This document shows, piece after piece, positions 1 through 10,939 of a stretch of DNA of 64,000 nucleotides. Every line of letters starts with the position of its first letter. Position 1 is the first letter of the stretch. The translations under genes and the position numbers were made by a program. Source of the stretch: Drosophila miranda (taxonomy: Eukaryota; Arthropoda; Insecta; Diptera; Drosophilidae); the NCBI RefSeq assembly GCF_003369915.1, contig NC_046675.1, forward strand, positions 3,410,001-3,474,000, given 5' to 3'. A model generated the notes under the pieces. That model saw nothing but the letters and a program-made list of their open reading frames with translations. It did not search any database and was not told the origin of the DNA.

Positions 1-3000
1 AAAAAAAAACTTGAACAATAACCAACAAAATGAGTGCAAAGTGCACAGAAGAGCAGAATAGAGCGCACAATAAGAGCAGCAGACACAAAAGACCCATGCA
101 GCGAAGAGAACGAAAGAGGAGGGCAAAGTTTATAACAGCCTGTCATATGATTCTCCCTGCGGGCTCAATAAATGGAAAAATCATAGTCAATTTTGCTTGA
201 TGTGCATTTTCCCCAAATATGTATAATACACATGTATGCCTTACTGGCATTTGAGGTTTTTATAAAAATTTTAAATTGGGCGACGACACAATTTCAAAGA
301 CGCCATATTGTTCGCTAGCTGCGAGAGCAAGAAATTAACAGTGACAGAGAGGGAGCAGAGACGGAAAGAGAGTATGCGAGAGCAGTGAGCAATTGGAAGC
401 AACTGTTGTTGTCGACGACATTGTCATTGTGTTTGTTGCTGCGTCATCAGTGCAAACTGCGCACTTTGTTGAAAAAGAAATGTTACTAATGTTAACCTCT
501 ATGCGTTCGCTATAGGGGTGTACTTATGTTGTAACCATTCAGCATTAACAGGAACAGCCAATTGCATGTTAATTGTTTTGATTTTCCTTGCAATTGAAAT
601 AACAGAGTCAAATTGTGAAATTGCTGTTGTCTCCGTTTCTCTGCTGTGGTGAGTTTAGCAGGTTAACATTTTCGTTGGCCTGCAATTCGTTATGTGTATA
701 CCCTACAAAGGAGTATATTAATTATGAATTCCAGTGTGCAGGTAAGGGTATACACCTGATTGTTAGGTAAAATTTAAATTGTATATTTCTGAAAATGTAT
801 TCCAAGTATTCCATTAGATGACATATGCGTATGGCGAGAATGGGACTCTACCAAATGGCTTCCCAACTGGAATGCTTTCAGTGATTGGTAGGGCATCCCG
901 AATATCGACTTGTTCTGTAGCGCTTTGTCTCTTTCTGATCACTCGCACAGTAAATGCAAAGGCAATGTGAGGCTAAAATTCGTTTAATTAGAGGTCATAG
1001 GATCCAATGTGATCATGTTTGATTGTTCCTACAGAATTATCTATGTATGATCTGTATACCGAATCCAGTTTTCTCTATAGCACTTCGAGGGCTATCAAAA
1101 GCCGTTTCTGGTCTTACGACATGCGTTCTGCACTAACCTTGTGGCCGACGACTTTTTTTGCTGATAAAAATAATAACAAATTGAAATTCCATCCATATAA
1201 GAGCGCTAAAGCTAACGAACTCCGTGGAAGCGGCCAGTGCGGGGGCTCCGGCAACGCTATGAAAGAGCTACGAAAATTATGCGAGACGTAAAAAAGAGGA
1301 ACAAAAAATTTAAAGTCGCAGAGCGTTAAAAATAAAATATCAGACACGCAACAGCGACGCCAGCGAAGGCAACGTCGGCAGCAACTGCGCTGGCAGTGTT
1401 TTCTATAGAAAACGAAAATTATTTCCTGTTTTTAGTAAATAGCAACAATTGCGCCGTCAGCGTCGCAGTCAGCGTTGATGGTTGAGGTGGGAAAATACAT
1501 ACATACATACATACAAACGTATTGCCCTGCAGCCAGAGATAACAGAAAAAGTTGGGCAAAAGACATGCCAATCAAGGTGTATTGAGACAAGGTGCGACTC
1601 CAGAGAATGCTCCCATGACAGTTGTCTATTTTGCTTCCACTGCGCATACATAAATAGAATAAAAGAGGGGCAACAAAAATAGGCAACTCAAACGGAGAAT
1701 AAATCCACACTCAATACAAAGGCACCTTGCACTGCAGTGCACTGCACTGCTCCCTCTGTGTGGGGGTGGCATAACATGGCGTGGTGAATAGGCTCAACAA
1801 TCAGTAGGGGAGAGAGAGGCTGATGCAGAGGGAACCGTTGCAAAGTGCCCCGTTGGAAATGACGCAGTGCAAAAGACAAAGGTGGCCAAAACAATGCGTA
1901 CAAGAGCTGATTGATAACATGGTGCGTCTTACAAAATGAACAATGTAAAGCCAGTGGAACAGAGGGAGCTACAGCTAGAGAGGGAAAATGTTTACATATC
2001 TATGTATATGTAAGTTTGCTACAAGGTTGAGTGTGAGAGCGAGTGCATTGTACAGCCATATGGGGAAAAGGACCATAAATTGAGCATGTGGAAGCAAATC
2101 TAGCAAGGGGGAAGAGGAACAGACTAAAGCTTTGTGTATTTTTGGCACGCACTCACTCCATCTCGCCAAAAATTTCTGTTTATCTAAAGGTATGTATGTT
2201 TATATAGGATAGGGTGAAGCATTTCCACACATACATATGTATGTACATAATTTTGCAACTCTAACTCAATTTATATTTAGTGGCGAAGGTTCCCTAAATC
2301 ATTTATCACGGAGAGCGCTCTCTGAAAATTCCCCACCCTACATTAATACACTTTGGTTTATCCCATTTTGCTTTGGTGCATTCAACCTGAGGGAAAGGAA
2401 AGGAACGGGAAGACAGGTGCACGACAAGCACATTTACCGTTTGCGGTGTGATCAACAGCTGTGTGAGTGACAGAGCAAGAGGGCGAGAGAGAATATGCAG
2501 TGAGAGTGCGAGACTGACCTAAGGACTTGAAGAAAACGCAATTTGTCGAACTTTAATGCGTAGCAAACCATCACCCCCTAGCTTTTGTTTGCCTGGCTTG
2601 CAGGAGGGGGGTTGGTTGCTTCTTCCTGATGCCTGAAGTCAATGGCGCAAGCAACAAATTGCGTTCTACAACCGAGACAGAGACAGGCACAAAGACTCTC
2701 TCCATCCAGAGTTGCTAGATTATGACGTAGTTTGTATTCCAGCTAAATTCCAATTGCAATTGTTTAAATTAACCCAACGGGATGGATGCCCTCACCCCCC
2801 TGCTGATGATGGAGTGAAACCTGAATGCGCCATCATTAGCAGCGGGCCGTGAAAGTACTGCAGTCGTGGGGTTAGGGAGGGAGGAAACTCCAGCTAACCG
2901 ATGCACCATCACCACCCCTCTATCGAAAGAGTCGTCGTCGTCATGATTAACAAAAACAGTTGATTGAACTTTGTTTGGCCTCCACACACACGACACGCAT

Positions 3001-3385
3001 CCACACATCTACAAGTCCCATCGCGTTTGCTCATGCCCGTGTCTGTGTCTGTGCCTGTGTCGCCTGTGCGCTCTTGAACTGCCCCACTTTGCCGTGTGTG
3101 TGGGGCTCATAATATATTTTCGGGTGTTAATGACCAGTAAATGCCTTCTCTTCGCACTTTGCACACTCTCATGGAAAGTCCAGCCGCAAATGTGTTTCAA
3201 AGATTGTTCTTTGGAAGTACAATACAAAGTCATAGCTCCCTGATGCTTGTGCAAGTTGATTGAAATGGAAACCCAGAGCGCTTCCAGAGCTGCGTCTTGG
3301 ATTGATTACTCCTTATAAATGTCTTCATTCAAAAAGCGGTTCACTTTTGAGTAGCCTTGAACCAGTGTGCCTTGTGCTGTCCTAA

Positions 3386-3443
3386 TGAATCATCATGAAT
3401 TAAGATGAATTACTTTTCAATGGTGGGCGTACGGTAAACGCCC
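3386..3443. repeat. Hairpin-bearing duplicated block, copy 1
   Basis: The block starts with TGAATCATCA and ends with an inverted repeat, GGGCGT (3425-3430) and ACGCCC (3438-3443), with a 7-nt loop. Copy 2 at 3629-3686 has the same start, the same 39-bp spacing to the stem and the same stem, but a changed loop. The function is unknown. Confidence 0.6.
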
Positions 3444-3628
3444 TGATAATCGTCTCCCAAGTGAACTGTGATCATTAACTCGGTAAGATCATCTTCATTT
3501 GCCTGCAAAAGAGAATCGAATATAGGATTTCCTAGCATTTACAATTGGTTCTTTAAATTACATCAGATCGGTTATCTCTCATTGGGCTAAAGTTCCCCAT
3601 TGGCTAGCCCTTGCTTCACTGTGGCTTC

Positions 3629-3686
3629 TGAATCATCACAGAATAAGTTGTATTGCTTTTTAAGGGTGGGCGTATGGTCAACGCCC
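3629..3686. repeat. Hairpin-bearing duplicated block, copy 2
   Basis: This is the second copy, 243 bp from copy 1. The stem GGGCGT (3668-3673) and ACGCCC (3681-3686) is unchanged, while the 7-nt loop differs at two positions and the flanking DNA has diverged. Preservation of the stem rather than the surroundings suggests a protein site or an RNA structure. That is inference. Confidence 0.6.
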
Positions 3687-4146
3687 GGAAAATGATCCAC
3701 CGCACGACCATCATTAGGAAAACTTATTTATGTTTGTATTTTGTTTTTTATAATTGCTTGTCGCTTGTCGAAAGTACTACTTTCCATACAAATATAGCTC
3801 CTATTCGGGATGTACATAGTATATGTATATAAAAAACATGATATGTTGTCATACATAAAGGCAGAGAGATTCTTTAACAATATAGAAAAGCATTAGAAAA
3901 ACATTGCATCTTGCATCGGTTGGACGGAACAAAACTTAAGAACTATTTATGCAGATTCGTGTATATAATTTGTGGTATTCGATAGACGCATCTCTAAGGC
4001 ACTATACTGGTGGATGGAATGTACAATCGTTTAAATATTTAAATGTTGGTGGAAATAAAGCGCATCGGGGATAGTCTGGTGCAGCTTTTGGACGGTCTGG
4101 TTTGTGCAATTTCGTTGTGATCTATCTCATATAGAGAATACGATTC

Positions 4147-5418
4147 CTAGCCAACGGGCATTGTGGATACGGTGCTATGAGGAGTTGTGGGACGTGAACC
4201 AGCGAGGGAATTAGCTGTAGAGGCATGCAGCGACGCCATTGTACCCATCTGCAACAAGATATAACGATAAGATATATGCTTAACTTAATGTTTAATTAAG
4301 CAAGAAACTTGCGCGTAAATGAGCCAAATCCTCTAGTTTGGTGAGATCCACCAGTTCCAGGAACAGCGAATAGACCACGGCCCAGCCATATATCGAGAGC
4401 AGACAGAAGATGCTCCACAGCATCACCATTATTACATTGTAGGCAAAGTACAAGTCATTGACAATGGCAAAGAAGATCAGCGCCAGGGCGCGCCAGACCG
4501 TGAACACGGCAAAGGTCCACAGCCAGGGCATCACCTTCCGCTCGTATTCCTGAGGAGAGAGAAAAATCAGATGGTGATTACTATAAAAACAATGCATAAA
4601 ATGCAGCCAATTAGTTTGGGGTTGGGGGACAAGTGCAAAATTTCTTTGTTCATGGTTGTGCTGGATGCATTTGTTACCCGTTTGCTCAGTGAACGTTTCT
4701 GTGCTCCCAGTTTTTGTTGCTTTCGGGCAGTGAGAAATGTAAATGAAATCCATGCATATGTTTTAAGGTACTACCACCATCAAACCCACAACTTACCTTT
4801 CGGAGCGCCACGCACAGCAGCACGCTGGTCACAAAGTTAATCAGTGCCATGATCAGGGAGAACAGGGCAAACACAATCAACATGTTGCGCACTAAAAGGA
4901 ATTTACATTTATTTATGCTTGAAATGGGGTTCCTAATGATTCCATACCATGCTTATTTCCCACATAGACAAACTCATACGATATGATATAGTAGCCATAA
5001 TGCGTGGACCCAGGTGCGGCCATCGCATAGCAGTAGATATCAAAGACGCTCGAGGCAATGGTAAACAGTGAAAGGAACTGCAAGGAAGAGAAGATTTATA
5101 CACTTGGGTAGGGCTTAAGATCTTGCAATGGTCTTACAATGGCAAATAAGCCAATGAGCATGGCACCCTTTTGTATATCAATATACTGATTGTTTTTGAG
5201 CAGCGGCCGCTGGTACCAAGGAATCCGCACAGACCGCGTCGAACGCGACATCTTGGAATGCAGATTTGTCGAGGATCTACAGGGATATATGTACAAAATG
5301 CCAGCTTGTCAAACCCATCATTAGATTATACTCTGTTAAATACATACCTTCCCGTGGCATGGGAGTACACCGAGGGATTGGAGCGATATGTGGAGGGCGT
5401 TTTCCTTCCGTAATTCAT
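4147..5418 (-). CDS. Four-transmembrane insect membrane protein (Pasiflora-like topology)
   Basis: Exons, right to left: 5348-5418, 5138-5276, 4948-5077, 4797-4891, 4313-4549 and 4147-4248, giving 257 aa. Every join keeps frame. Four hydrophobic spans lie near residues 61-90, 117-143, 152-178 and 180-205, with a polar N-terminus of about 60 residues and a Ser/Thr-rich C-terminal tail, so both ends are probably cytoplasmic. The start at 5418 is chosen because the exon 5348-5418 is open and splices in phase to the next exon; an internal Met (5251) would give a shorter form. The last intron (4249-4312, 64 nt) would use a GC donor; if unspliced, the protein stops at 4292 after residue 230. Topology and length resemble the insect Pasiflora septate-junction proteins, but I cannot assign orthology, so no symbol is given. 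Confidence 0.8.
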
Positions 5419-5791
5419 CTTGAAGCCTTGCAAGTGACGTCACGTACAGCAGAATAGAAATCGGTTTACAGTCTATAAAAAACTGCATTAGAAAATTAAT
5501 ACTGAATACTTAGCAACCATTTCGGACATTGCGATGGTCTGCAGGGCGTGTTTGCTTAATTTGTTATTTTGGGTGTGTCGCCCAGTGGACGTCCCCAAGC
5601 TGGGCTTGAAAGCAGCTAACTTTTAACGCCAAATTTACACGTTTAACAATCACTTAAGCACCAGCTTTAACTTTGGGTCTGTTACTTCAACTTCTATGTG
5701 CACGGTGTGCACATTTTTATACATCCATGCATTTATTTACCTTTTAAAATCAAAGAAATTGTTGCTTCGCAACGCATCAAAAACAAAACAC

Positions 5792-5801
5792 CAGTGTGAC
5801 C
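5792..5801 (-). promoter_or_regulatory. Ohler motif 1 (M1BP-type) core promoter element
   Basis: CAGTGTGACC is the reverse complement of the motif 1 consensus YGGTCACACTR. It lies about 370 bp upstream of the tetraspan gene's start codon on the same strand and next to a motif 6-rich repeat, so it probably marks that gene's TATA-less promoter. Confidence 0.6.
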
Positions 5802-5821
5802 GCGGACGTGTCGATAGGATA

Positions 5822-6035
5822 TACGGTCTGACCCTCAGAAATATACCGTCTCAATTCAAAAATATACCGAACAAAATAATTACCTGAGTACCCTCAACTC
5901 TGGCCATATATTTTGAGCAGATAAATCAATTTTCTACAATATATTCTTATTTTAAGTACTCCCTTTTATAGGACTATGCCTAAAATAAGGTTAAAGCAAA
6001 TAATGTCAAAGCTTTAATCGTAAGTGAGCATGAAG
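5822..6035 (-). repeat. Dispersed motif-6 repeat, copy D
   Basis: It begins with a GACCCTCAGAAATATACCGT-type segment, followed by more ATATACCG units, then AT-rich DNA containing ATCAATTTTCTACAA and a CTAAAATAAGGTTAAAGC-like stretch. The same order is seen, diverged, in the copy at 14578-15090, and the first part is the reverse complement of 47890-47960. It sits between the tetraspan gene and btn. Confidence 0.65.
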
Positions 6036-6744
6036 TAAGACGTTGAACACTTGTTGCTTGTCCACCGGTGGTATGGACATTTCTATACCCTAAGATGCAA
6101 ATATTTTGCTAGGCATAGAAATATTCCATATTGCGCCGTGGAATTATGCTATGTTGCTATAATTGTGTAAGAAATTTATATACTTAAAACACCATTTGTA
6201 TAGAGTTGCCAGATAGGTTTTGCTTATTCGAATTAACATTTTAACGGAACACCCGTATATATGTATATGAATTGAAACCAACTCGTATCTCCTAATAAAC
6301 ATTTAAATTAATTATATGAAAATGATTTGATGTTGATAGGCTCTTCACTTTCCCCTCCTCCATATTCTAAATTACGACATCAAATTCCACTTTGGTTCTG
6401 CAGACAGGGGGGTGGGGTGGAACTACGGACAGTAGCCAGAAGTCGATCTGCCGCATCAGCTTAAAAGCGCGTGCAATTGCGCGACTTTAAGATAAATCTC
6501 CGACACAGTTTTACGACCGTCGGAGATATTCAAATTTAATAGCCCCCCTCCCACAAGGGGCACAAAGCACTTGACTCATGCACACCGCACACATGCGCTG
6601 TCCTGCATCTTGCTCTAGCGAGCACTTCCGTTTCTGGCCGGAGTCGGATTCTGGATCGTTTCGGGTTTGTTTTGACAAGAGATCCATAGACTAAGACAAC
6701 ATAGGGGAGGGGAGGAGATGGTGGGTGTCATAACCGCTCAAAAC
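6036..6744. other. Upstream region of btn
   Basis: There is no coding frame. It contains AT-rich DNA, a fragment near 6115-6165 that recalls the ATATTCC palindrome of the dispersed repeat, a CGCG-rich inverted segment near 6468-6486, and GC-richer DNA closer to btn. It probably holds btn regulatory sequence; this is inferred from position only. Confidence 0.5.
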
Positions 6745-6751
6745 TATAAAA
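6745..6751 (+). promoter_or_regulatory. TATA box of btn
   Basis: TATAAAA lies about 250 bp upstream of the btn start codon on the same strand. Initiation would be near 6775, giving a leader of about 220 nt. A TATA promoter fits a tightly regulated developmental gene, unlike its motif 1/motif 6 neighbours. Confidence 0.6.
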
Positions 6752-6995
6752 GAAAGGGAACGAAGATCGGGCACGCGACGATTGGTAGTCGGGGGTTGGG
6801 GTTCGGTCTTGTGTGTCCAGATGTTGCGGACAATTATCATATCAGCAGCACATCATTTGCAGTTAAGTGAAAAAGCAGATTGAGCCGCGATCGGAAGAAA
6901 GAGAGCGAGGGGCCACTTCCTTAATAAGCTTCTCCCTTGGGTCCGAGCGATCAGTATTACGTAGACTCTAGCCGCGAAAGGAACCAGCATCGAGC

Positions 6996-7481
6996 ATGAA
7001 GAACTCCAACTCCATGGATTGCGAGACCTGCTATTATGTGGATATTAACAAATCATGGCTCAGCCAGACCCAAGGCTATACGGACTACAGCTATGGCTAT
7101 GATCAGATGTATAATCAGGGATACCATGAAATGGAGGCCACCTGGTCGTCGTCCAACGATGCCCACGAGCTGGATGCCACGCAGCAGGAACAGCACAGAT
7201 CACCCGCCAGGCAAGACGAGCCAGTCCGAGACTCCAATCCGAAGGCCAGGACAGCAACCACCTCGCAGCGCAAGGAGCGCACAGCATTCACCAAGTCGCA
7301 GCTGAAGGAGCTGGAGAGCGAATTCCTCTACTCAAACTATCTGACGCGCCTGAGACGGTACGAAATCGCTGTGGCCCTGGAGCTGACGGAGCGGCAGGTG
7401 AAGGTTTGGTTCCAGAATCGCCGCATGAAGTGCAAACGCATCAAGCTTGAGGAAGGAGGAGCCACCAAAACGCACTGCTAG
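6996..7481 (+). CDS. btn: Buttonless homeodomain transcription factor
   Basis: This is an uninterrupted 161-aa frame. A complete homeodomain occupies about residues 91-150: the N-terminal arm has QRKER, helix 1 carries L106 and F110, and the recognition helix reads [13 protein letters not shown] with W138, F139, Q140 and N141 in the expected places. Q at homeodomain position 50 predicts binding to TAAT-type sites. The N-terminal half is Tyr/Gln-rich with no other known domain. The small size, nearly one third of it homeodomain, matches Drosophila Buttonless (about 158 aa), a Meox-related nuclear factor needed for dorsal median cell formation in the embryonic CNS midline. It is convergent with CG6937, with only 81 bp between stop codons. 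Confidence 0.92.
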   Translation: MKNSNSMDCETCYYVDINKSWLSQTQGYTDYSYGYDQMYNQGYHEMEATWSSSNDAHELDATQQEQHRSPARQDEPVRDSNPKARTATTSQRKERTAFTKSQLKELESEFLYSNYLTRLRRYEIAVALELTERQVKVWFQNRRMKCKRIKLEEGGATKTHC

Positions 7482-7562
7482 TTTGTACAGGGACATATTT
7501 TAACACAACTTCTCTTACAAATGTTCGCTTACTAAGTAATTAGAGTAAAATGTAGTTTACGA

Positions 7563-8784
7563 CTATTTCTTCAACTTCTTGGACTTGACCTTCTGCAGCG
7601 GCTTGGCCAGCGTCTTGGCTGCGGCCAGCTGCAGCTTCTGTGTGACGGCATTTTTATTGGCCTTGGGTGCCGGAGCGGGCTTCTTCTTCTGCACGCCACC
7701 AGCGCCATGTTTGCGCTTTAGTTTATCTTCCAGCCGGGCCACAGGAGGGTTTTTCTTCTCTGACTTTTTCGGCGGCGGTGGAAGATTCTGCTCCTCGTCG
7801 CTATCCTCGGAATCATCGCTGCCCTGCGCACTCTCCTCTTCCTCAAGCTCAAGATCAGACTCATCTTCGGAGGCATCCACATAGTCCTCGTCATCAGAGT
7901 CTTCATCGATGGTGGTGCCCAGCAAGTCTTCTATGCGAACCTCCTTTGCTTTTTTCTGCTTCTTTCTGGACTTGGCAGCCTCGCTTGTCGATGGTGCATC
8001 GGCTTCTGGCGATTCCTTGGACTTATTGACAGGCTCCACGATAAGACTCGAGAAATCAATTCCCAAATGATTGTACTTCTCTTGTATCTTCTTGATTTTT
8101 CCAAGGTTGGAAACAGTGCGCTTCTGGCAGGAAGCTTCGTTCCAGTTGTTTTGCTTCTTTACGCTGTTCTGCGTTCGCTTAGTGATCTCCGAAACGTAGA
8201 TTTCTTTGCCAGCCTGAAGAGCATTGGAATAATTACAGGACCTATCATTTCACTATCCCCCTTACTGCCTTACCTTGTTGTGTACCCTCTTCACGGAGGA
8301 CTTGAAGTAGTTGAATTTCTGGTTTTCGGGCGGAATGTACGACGCCTTGACCACTTTCTGGAACATCAGATAGTTGTCCATGGTATCGGCGGCCACCTTG
8401 GCCACCTCCGGATACTCAAACTCGACGAAGGCAAATCCCTTGCTGTTGCCAGAGCGTGGCGAACGGGCCAGCCGGACACGCAGCACGCGACCGAATTGCT
8501 TGAAATACTGGCGCAATTGCTGCTCAAAGAATCCGTGCGGCAAGTGCTTGATGAACACGATGCCGCGCTCCTTGCGCTCCTTCTGGTCCTCGGGCTTGGC
8601 TTTTGGCAATTTTTTCTTGATCTGAAAAGAAATGGAGCAGCATTTACAGTTAGCAGGCGGCAGCCATTGGAAATGTTGTTCCCATTACCTGTCCGGAGAC
8701 CACAGTTTTGACCGCCTCTGGCTTTTTTGTGGGCGAAGCCTGTTTAGCTATCTGCTGTGCCTTGGGCTTCTTCACCGGCGCCAT
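7563..8784 (-). CDS. CG6937: NIFK-like nucleolar RRM protein
   Basis: Exons 8689-8784, 8274-8621 and 7563-8213 join in phase 0 to give 364 aa. A basic N-terminus of about 50 residues precedes one RNA recognition motif at about 52-130, with RNP2 (IVFIKHLP, 53-60) and RNP1 (KGFAFVEF, 93-100). After a basic linker comes a long Asp/Glu/Ser-rich acidic tract, then a Lys-rich C-terminus ending KLKK. This arrangement is that of the MKI67-FHA-interacting nucleolar phosphoprotein (NIFK)/Nop15 family, which works in large ribosomal subunit assembly in the nucleolus. The acidic tract is typical of nucleolar proteins and likely a casein kinase 2 target. Its 5' flank holds a motif 6-rich repeat copy. Confidence 0.9.
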
Positions 8785-8865
8785 GTTTAGTTCTCTTTAG
8801 CAATTAAATTAAAATAAACGAAAAAAATGAAACTGCCGCACGTGGAGCTGAGCAGTGTGTCCCCC

Positions 8866-9136
8866 TCAGAAATATAAATACCGACTCATTTCCAAAATAT
8901 ACCGTAAATATACTGACGAATTCAAGTTATATTTTACATATTCCGATTTTGATATTCCGTCGAATATTAATAGCTTTGTAGATCTCTAAACTTTTCCCAC
9001 ATAAGATTTCCTTGTTTTTAGTCCTTGCTTTTATTGTATTTTGGCTAAAACAAGGCAATAACAAAATAGTTCAACAAGAAAAAAAAAACAGTCGTTGGTA
9101 TTTGAAGACATGATGCGTGTATATCCTTTGTATACC
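8866..9136 (-). repeat. Dispersed motif-6 repeat, copy B
   Basis: Read on the minus strand it matches 47640-47965 along most of its length: a GGTATATTTT cluster, a TTCAAGTTATATTT-type stretch, an ATATTCCG/CGAATAT palindrome, a CAATAAAAGCAAGGA-type segment, the GCCTTGTTTTAG-type segment, and a TATACAAAGG...ATACACGCATCA end. It lies between CG6937 and the next, divergent gene and probably contributes their promoter motifs. Confidence 0.75.
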
Positions 9137-9439
9137 CTATTTCGTTAATTTAATATGAAGATCCTGTTTTCCGAACTGTTTTTAAAACGTAATTAATAAA
9201 TAAATTTTGCAAAATTTATATGTTTCAGACATATTCATGCATATGATTAGTATCTTGTAACCTACGGAGCCGGGGATGACAAAAATTTACTCAACTCCAT
9301 TATATCCTTTTCCCTAGGGTATGAAAATTAGTTTTGCTAGTTTCGATATTTAAAAAATGCAGCCCTTCCTCTCTTCTTCTTCTTCTTCTGCTGCGTTTGT
9401 TTTGTTTACAAGAAGAGGCTCGCTTTACACAATTTTATA

Positions 9440-10577
9440 ATGAATCCGACGGAATTACATGATTCTTCCATTGAATCAGACGAGGATAAGATTCGAAAGA
9501 GCTACGATCATGAGGACTTAAAAACATTCCTGGCCAAATCGACTATAAAGGATTATTTTCAACGTGCACTGCAAATATCAGATTGCTATCAGGTAAGGTA
9601 AACAAATTTCCCCCTGAGTTTATTGTTCTCAAAAGGCATTTTTTTGCAGCTGCTAAGCTATTTGCAGGCGACTTTGTCCAGATATGTTTGGGCAGATTTT
9701 GATCTGGAAGAGAAGCTAGACTTATATATTCTGGCCATAATGATGATGACATACGAACAGGATAATTTTATAGTTATTGATAAACGCTTCACGCTGTTAG
9801 ATACTGTCTCCAATTTAGGATCTAATCTTTATCCAGACCAGGTAAGTTATCAAGCAAATACACTTCGCCTTCCTACATTATATGTGTTGTGATTGCACTT
9901 CAGATTAAATTTATTGCCAATGGCTTGTATAAGAACTTTGTGCAAGGCGTGGGAGCCAAGCGTTTGGAAAATTTTTTGAATATGCAGGCGGCCTTTCCTC
10001 GTCTAATGCTCTCATCTGGATCTGGCAGTGACGTTGTCCTGGCCCTGCTTCTGACCATCTTGAGCGGATACACCAAGGTCCCAGCAAGACTGCAAATTAC
10101 TGGAAATGTGAATAGCCGCGTACCAGGCATTGAACCCAATATTGTACGAATATTATTCCTATTTGCAGGCGCGTAATGCATTCGAAATGGCAAAGTTGGT
10201 CAACTGGCAGCAGCTGGCGAACTCTGATCAATACCATGACATGTTCATTCTGATGCGCTCGTTTTTCCTCGTCATAAGTATGTGGATTAATCGTCAAGAG
10301 TTTCTCGAAAGTGATCTTGGAGCGGAAATGCGCACATACTTCCTAACCGTGTGCAAGGTATTGTGCAGAAAAACCGCCATCGAATCAGACTTTGCCATGA
10401 CGGTTAGTTTATTGCGCATTATTTCACTAAATGGACGTTAATAAGTTTATTTTCAATGGTGATTCCAGCTGGAGCGATTCATTGCCCTCTGCGTTGTACG
10501 TGCAGCAAGGATAGAGTAAGGATATTCTGAATATAGCGTATATCTTTTAATTCTTGATCTCTTTCAGTGAACCCTAA
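9440..10577 (+). CDS. Unrecognised 279-aa alpha-helical protein
   Basis: Six exons are proposed: 9440-9592, 9650-9841, 9904-10107, 10169-10402, 10469-10515 and a 10-nt last exon 10568-10577. All joins keep frame and introns are 52-66 bp, typical of flies. The protein has an acidic N-terminus (about residues 10-30) and then continuous hydrophobic/polar helical pattern without transmembrane spans, as in armadillo/HEAT-like or scaffold proteins. I see no catalytic motif and do not recognise the family. The third donor (GTGAAT at 10108) is the least certain; an alternative at 10082 would drop nine residues. If the fifth intron is retained, a stop follows within one codon. An AATAAA at 10687-10692 is a possible end. 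It is a single-copy gene between housekeeping genes, so a general cellular role is likely. Confidence 0.75.
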
Positions 10578-10939
10578 TGGTCCCTAATGCTAAGAGATTA
10601 CCATAAGTGTTTTTTTTTTTTATTTGTCGTTCCATATGGAGGATATCCAAGGGGCTGGGTACCAATCTAGCTGCAGATGCATCCGCAATAAATGTTTTCA
10701 TAAAGTTCTCATGGGTGCGTATCAGTATCGATACTACGGAACACATATACATACAAAGAACAGTTAATTTGAATAGTTCGCCATTGTTGGAACACTTGGT
10801 GGTATTTTTTGTTGTTTGCCTGGCGCACACGATGTCTTTTTGGTTTTTGTTCAGTGCCATCAGAATCACTGGCACCAGGTTGATCGATATTGAGTTGAAG
10901 GTATTTGATCCATTTCATCAATCTATTATATTATCATTG
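10578..10939. other. 3' UTR and non-coding spacer of the 279-aa gene
   Basis: AATAAA at 10687-10692 probably ends the upstream gene. A perfect DRE-type palindrome TATCGATA lies at 10726-10733. Two overlapping minus-strand frames between 10564 and 10921 are open but cannot be joined by a sensible splice and run through a minus-strand AATAAA (10619-10624), so they are not called as a gene. Confidence 0.5.
10687..10692 (+). other. Polyadenylation signal
   Basis: AATAAA lies 110 nt after the proposed stop codon of the unrecognised 279-aa gene and is the first canonical signal downstream. Confidence 0.5.

Larger units (their letters stand above)
1..4146. other. Left-flank non-coding DNA, including the likely 3' UTR of the tetraspan gene
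   Basis: I see no reading frame with coding character here. The left 2.7 kb is GA-rich and A-rich fly intergenic DNA with a short (ACAT)n run near 1496-1514. Two related hairpin-bearing blocks sit at 3386-3443 and 3629-3686 and are listed separately. The stretch just left of 4147 is probably 3' UTR of the minus-strand four-span protein gene, but I found no canonical AATAAA on that strand to fix its end. Confidence 0.6.

Noticed and set aside
4147-5418. Naming the tetraspan gene pasi1 or pasi2
   Set aside because: The topology and style of sequence agree with Pasiflora proteins, but I could not confirm orthology or chromosomal position, so no symbol was given.
8067-8711. 214-aa plus-strand open frame opposite CG6937
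   Set aside because: It runs across the complement of two confirmed exons and an intron of CG6937; the RRM on the other strand explains the sequence.
10564-10921. Minus-strand open frames after the 279-aa gene, possibly a small gene or pseudogene
   Set aside because: The two frames differ by one base and no intron with usable splice sites joins them. The second frame runs through a minus-strand AATAAA and into the last exon of the neighbouring gene.
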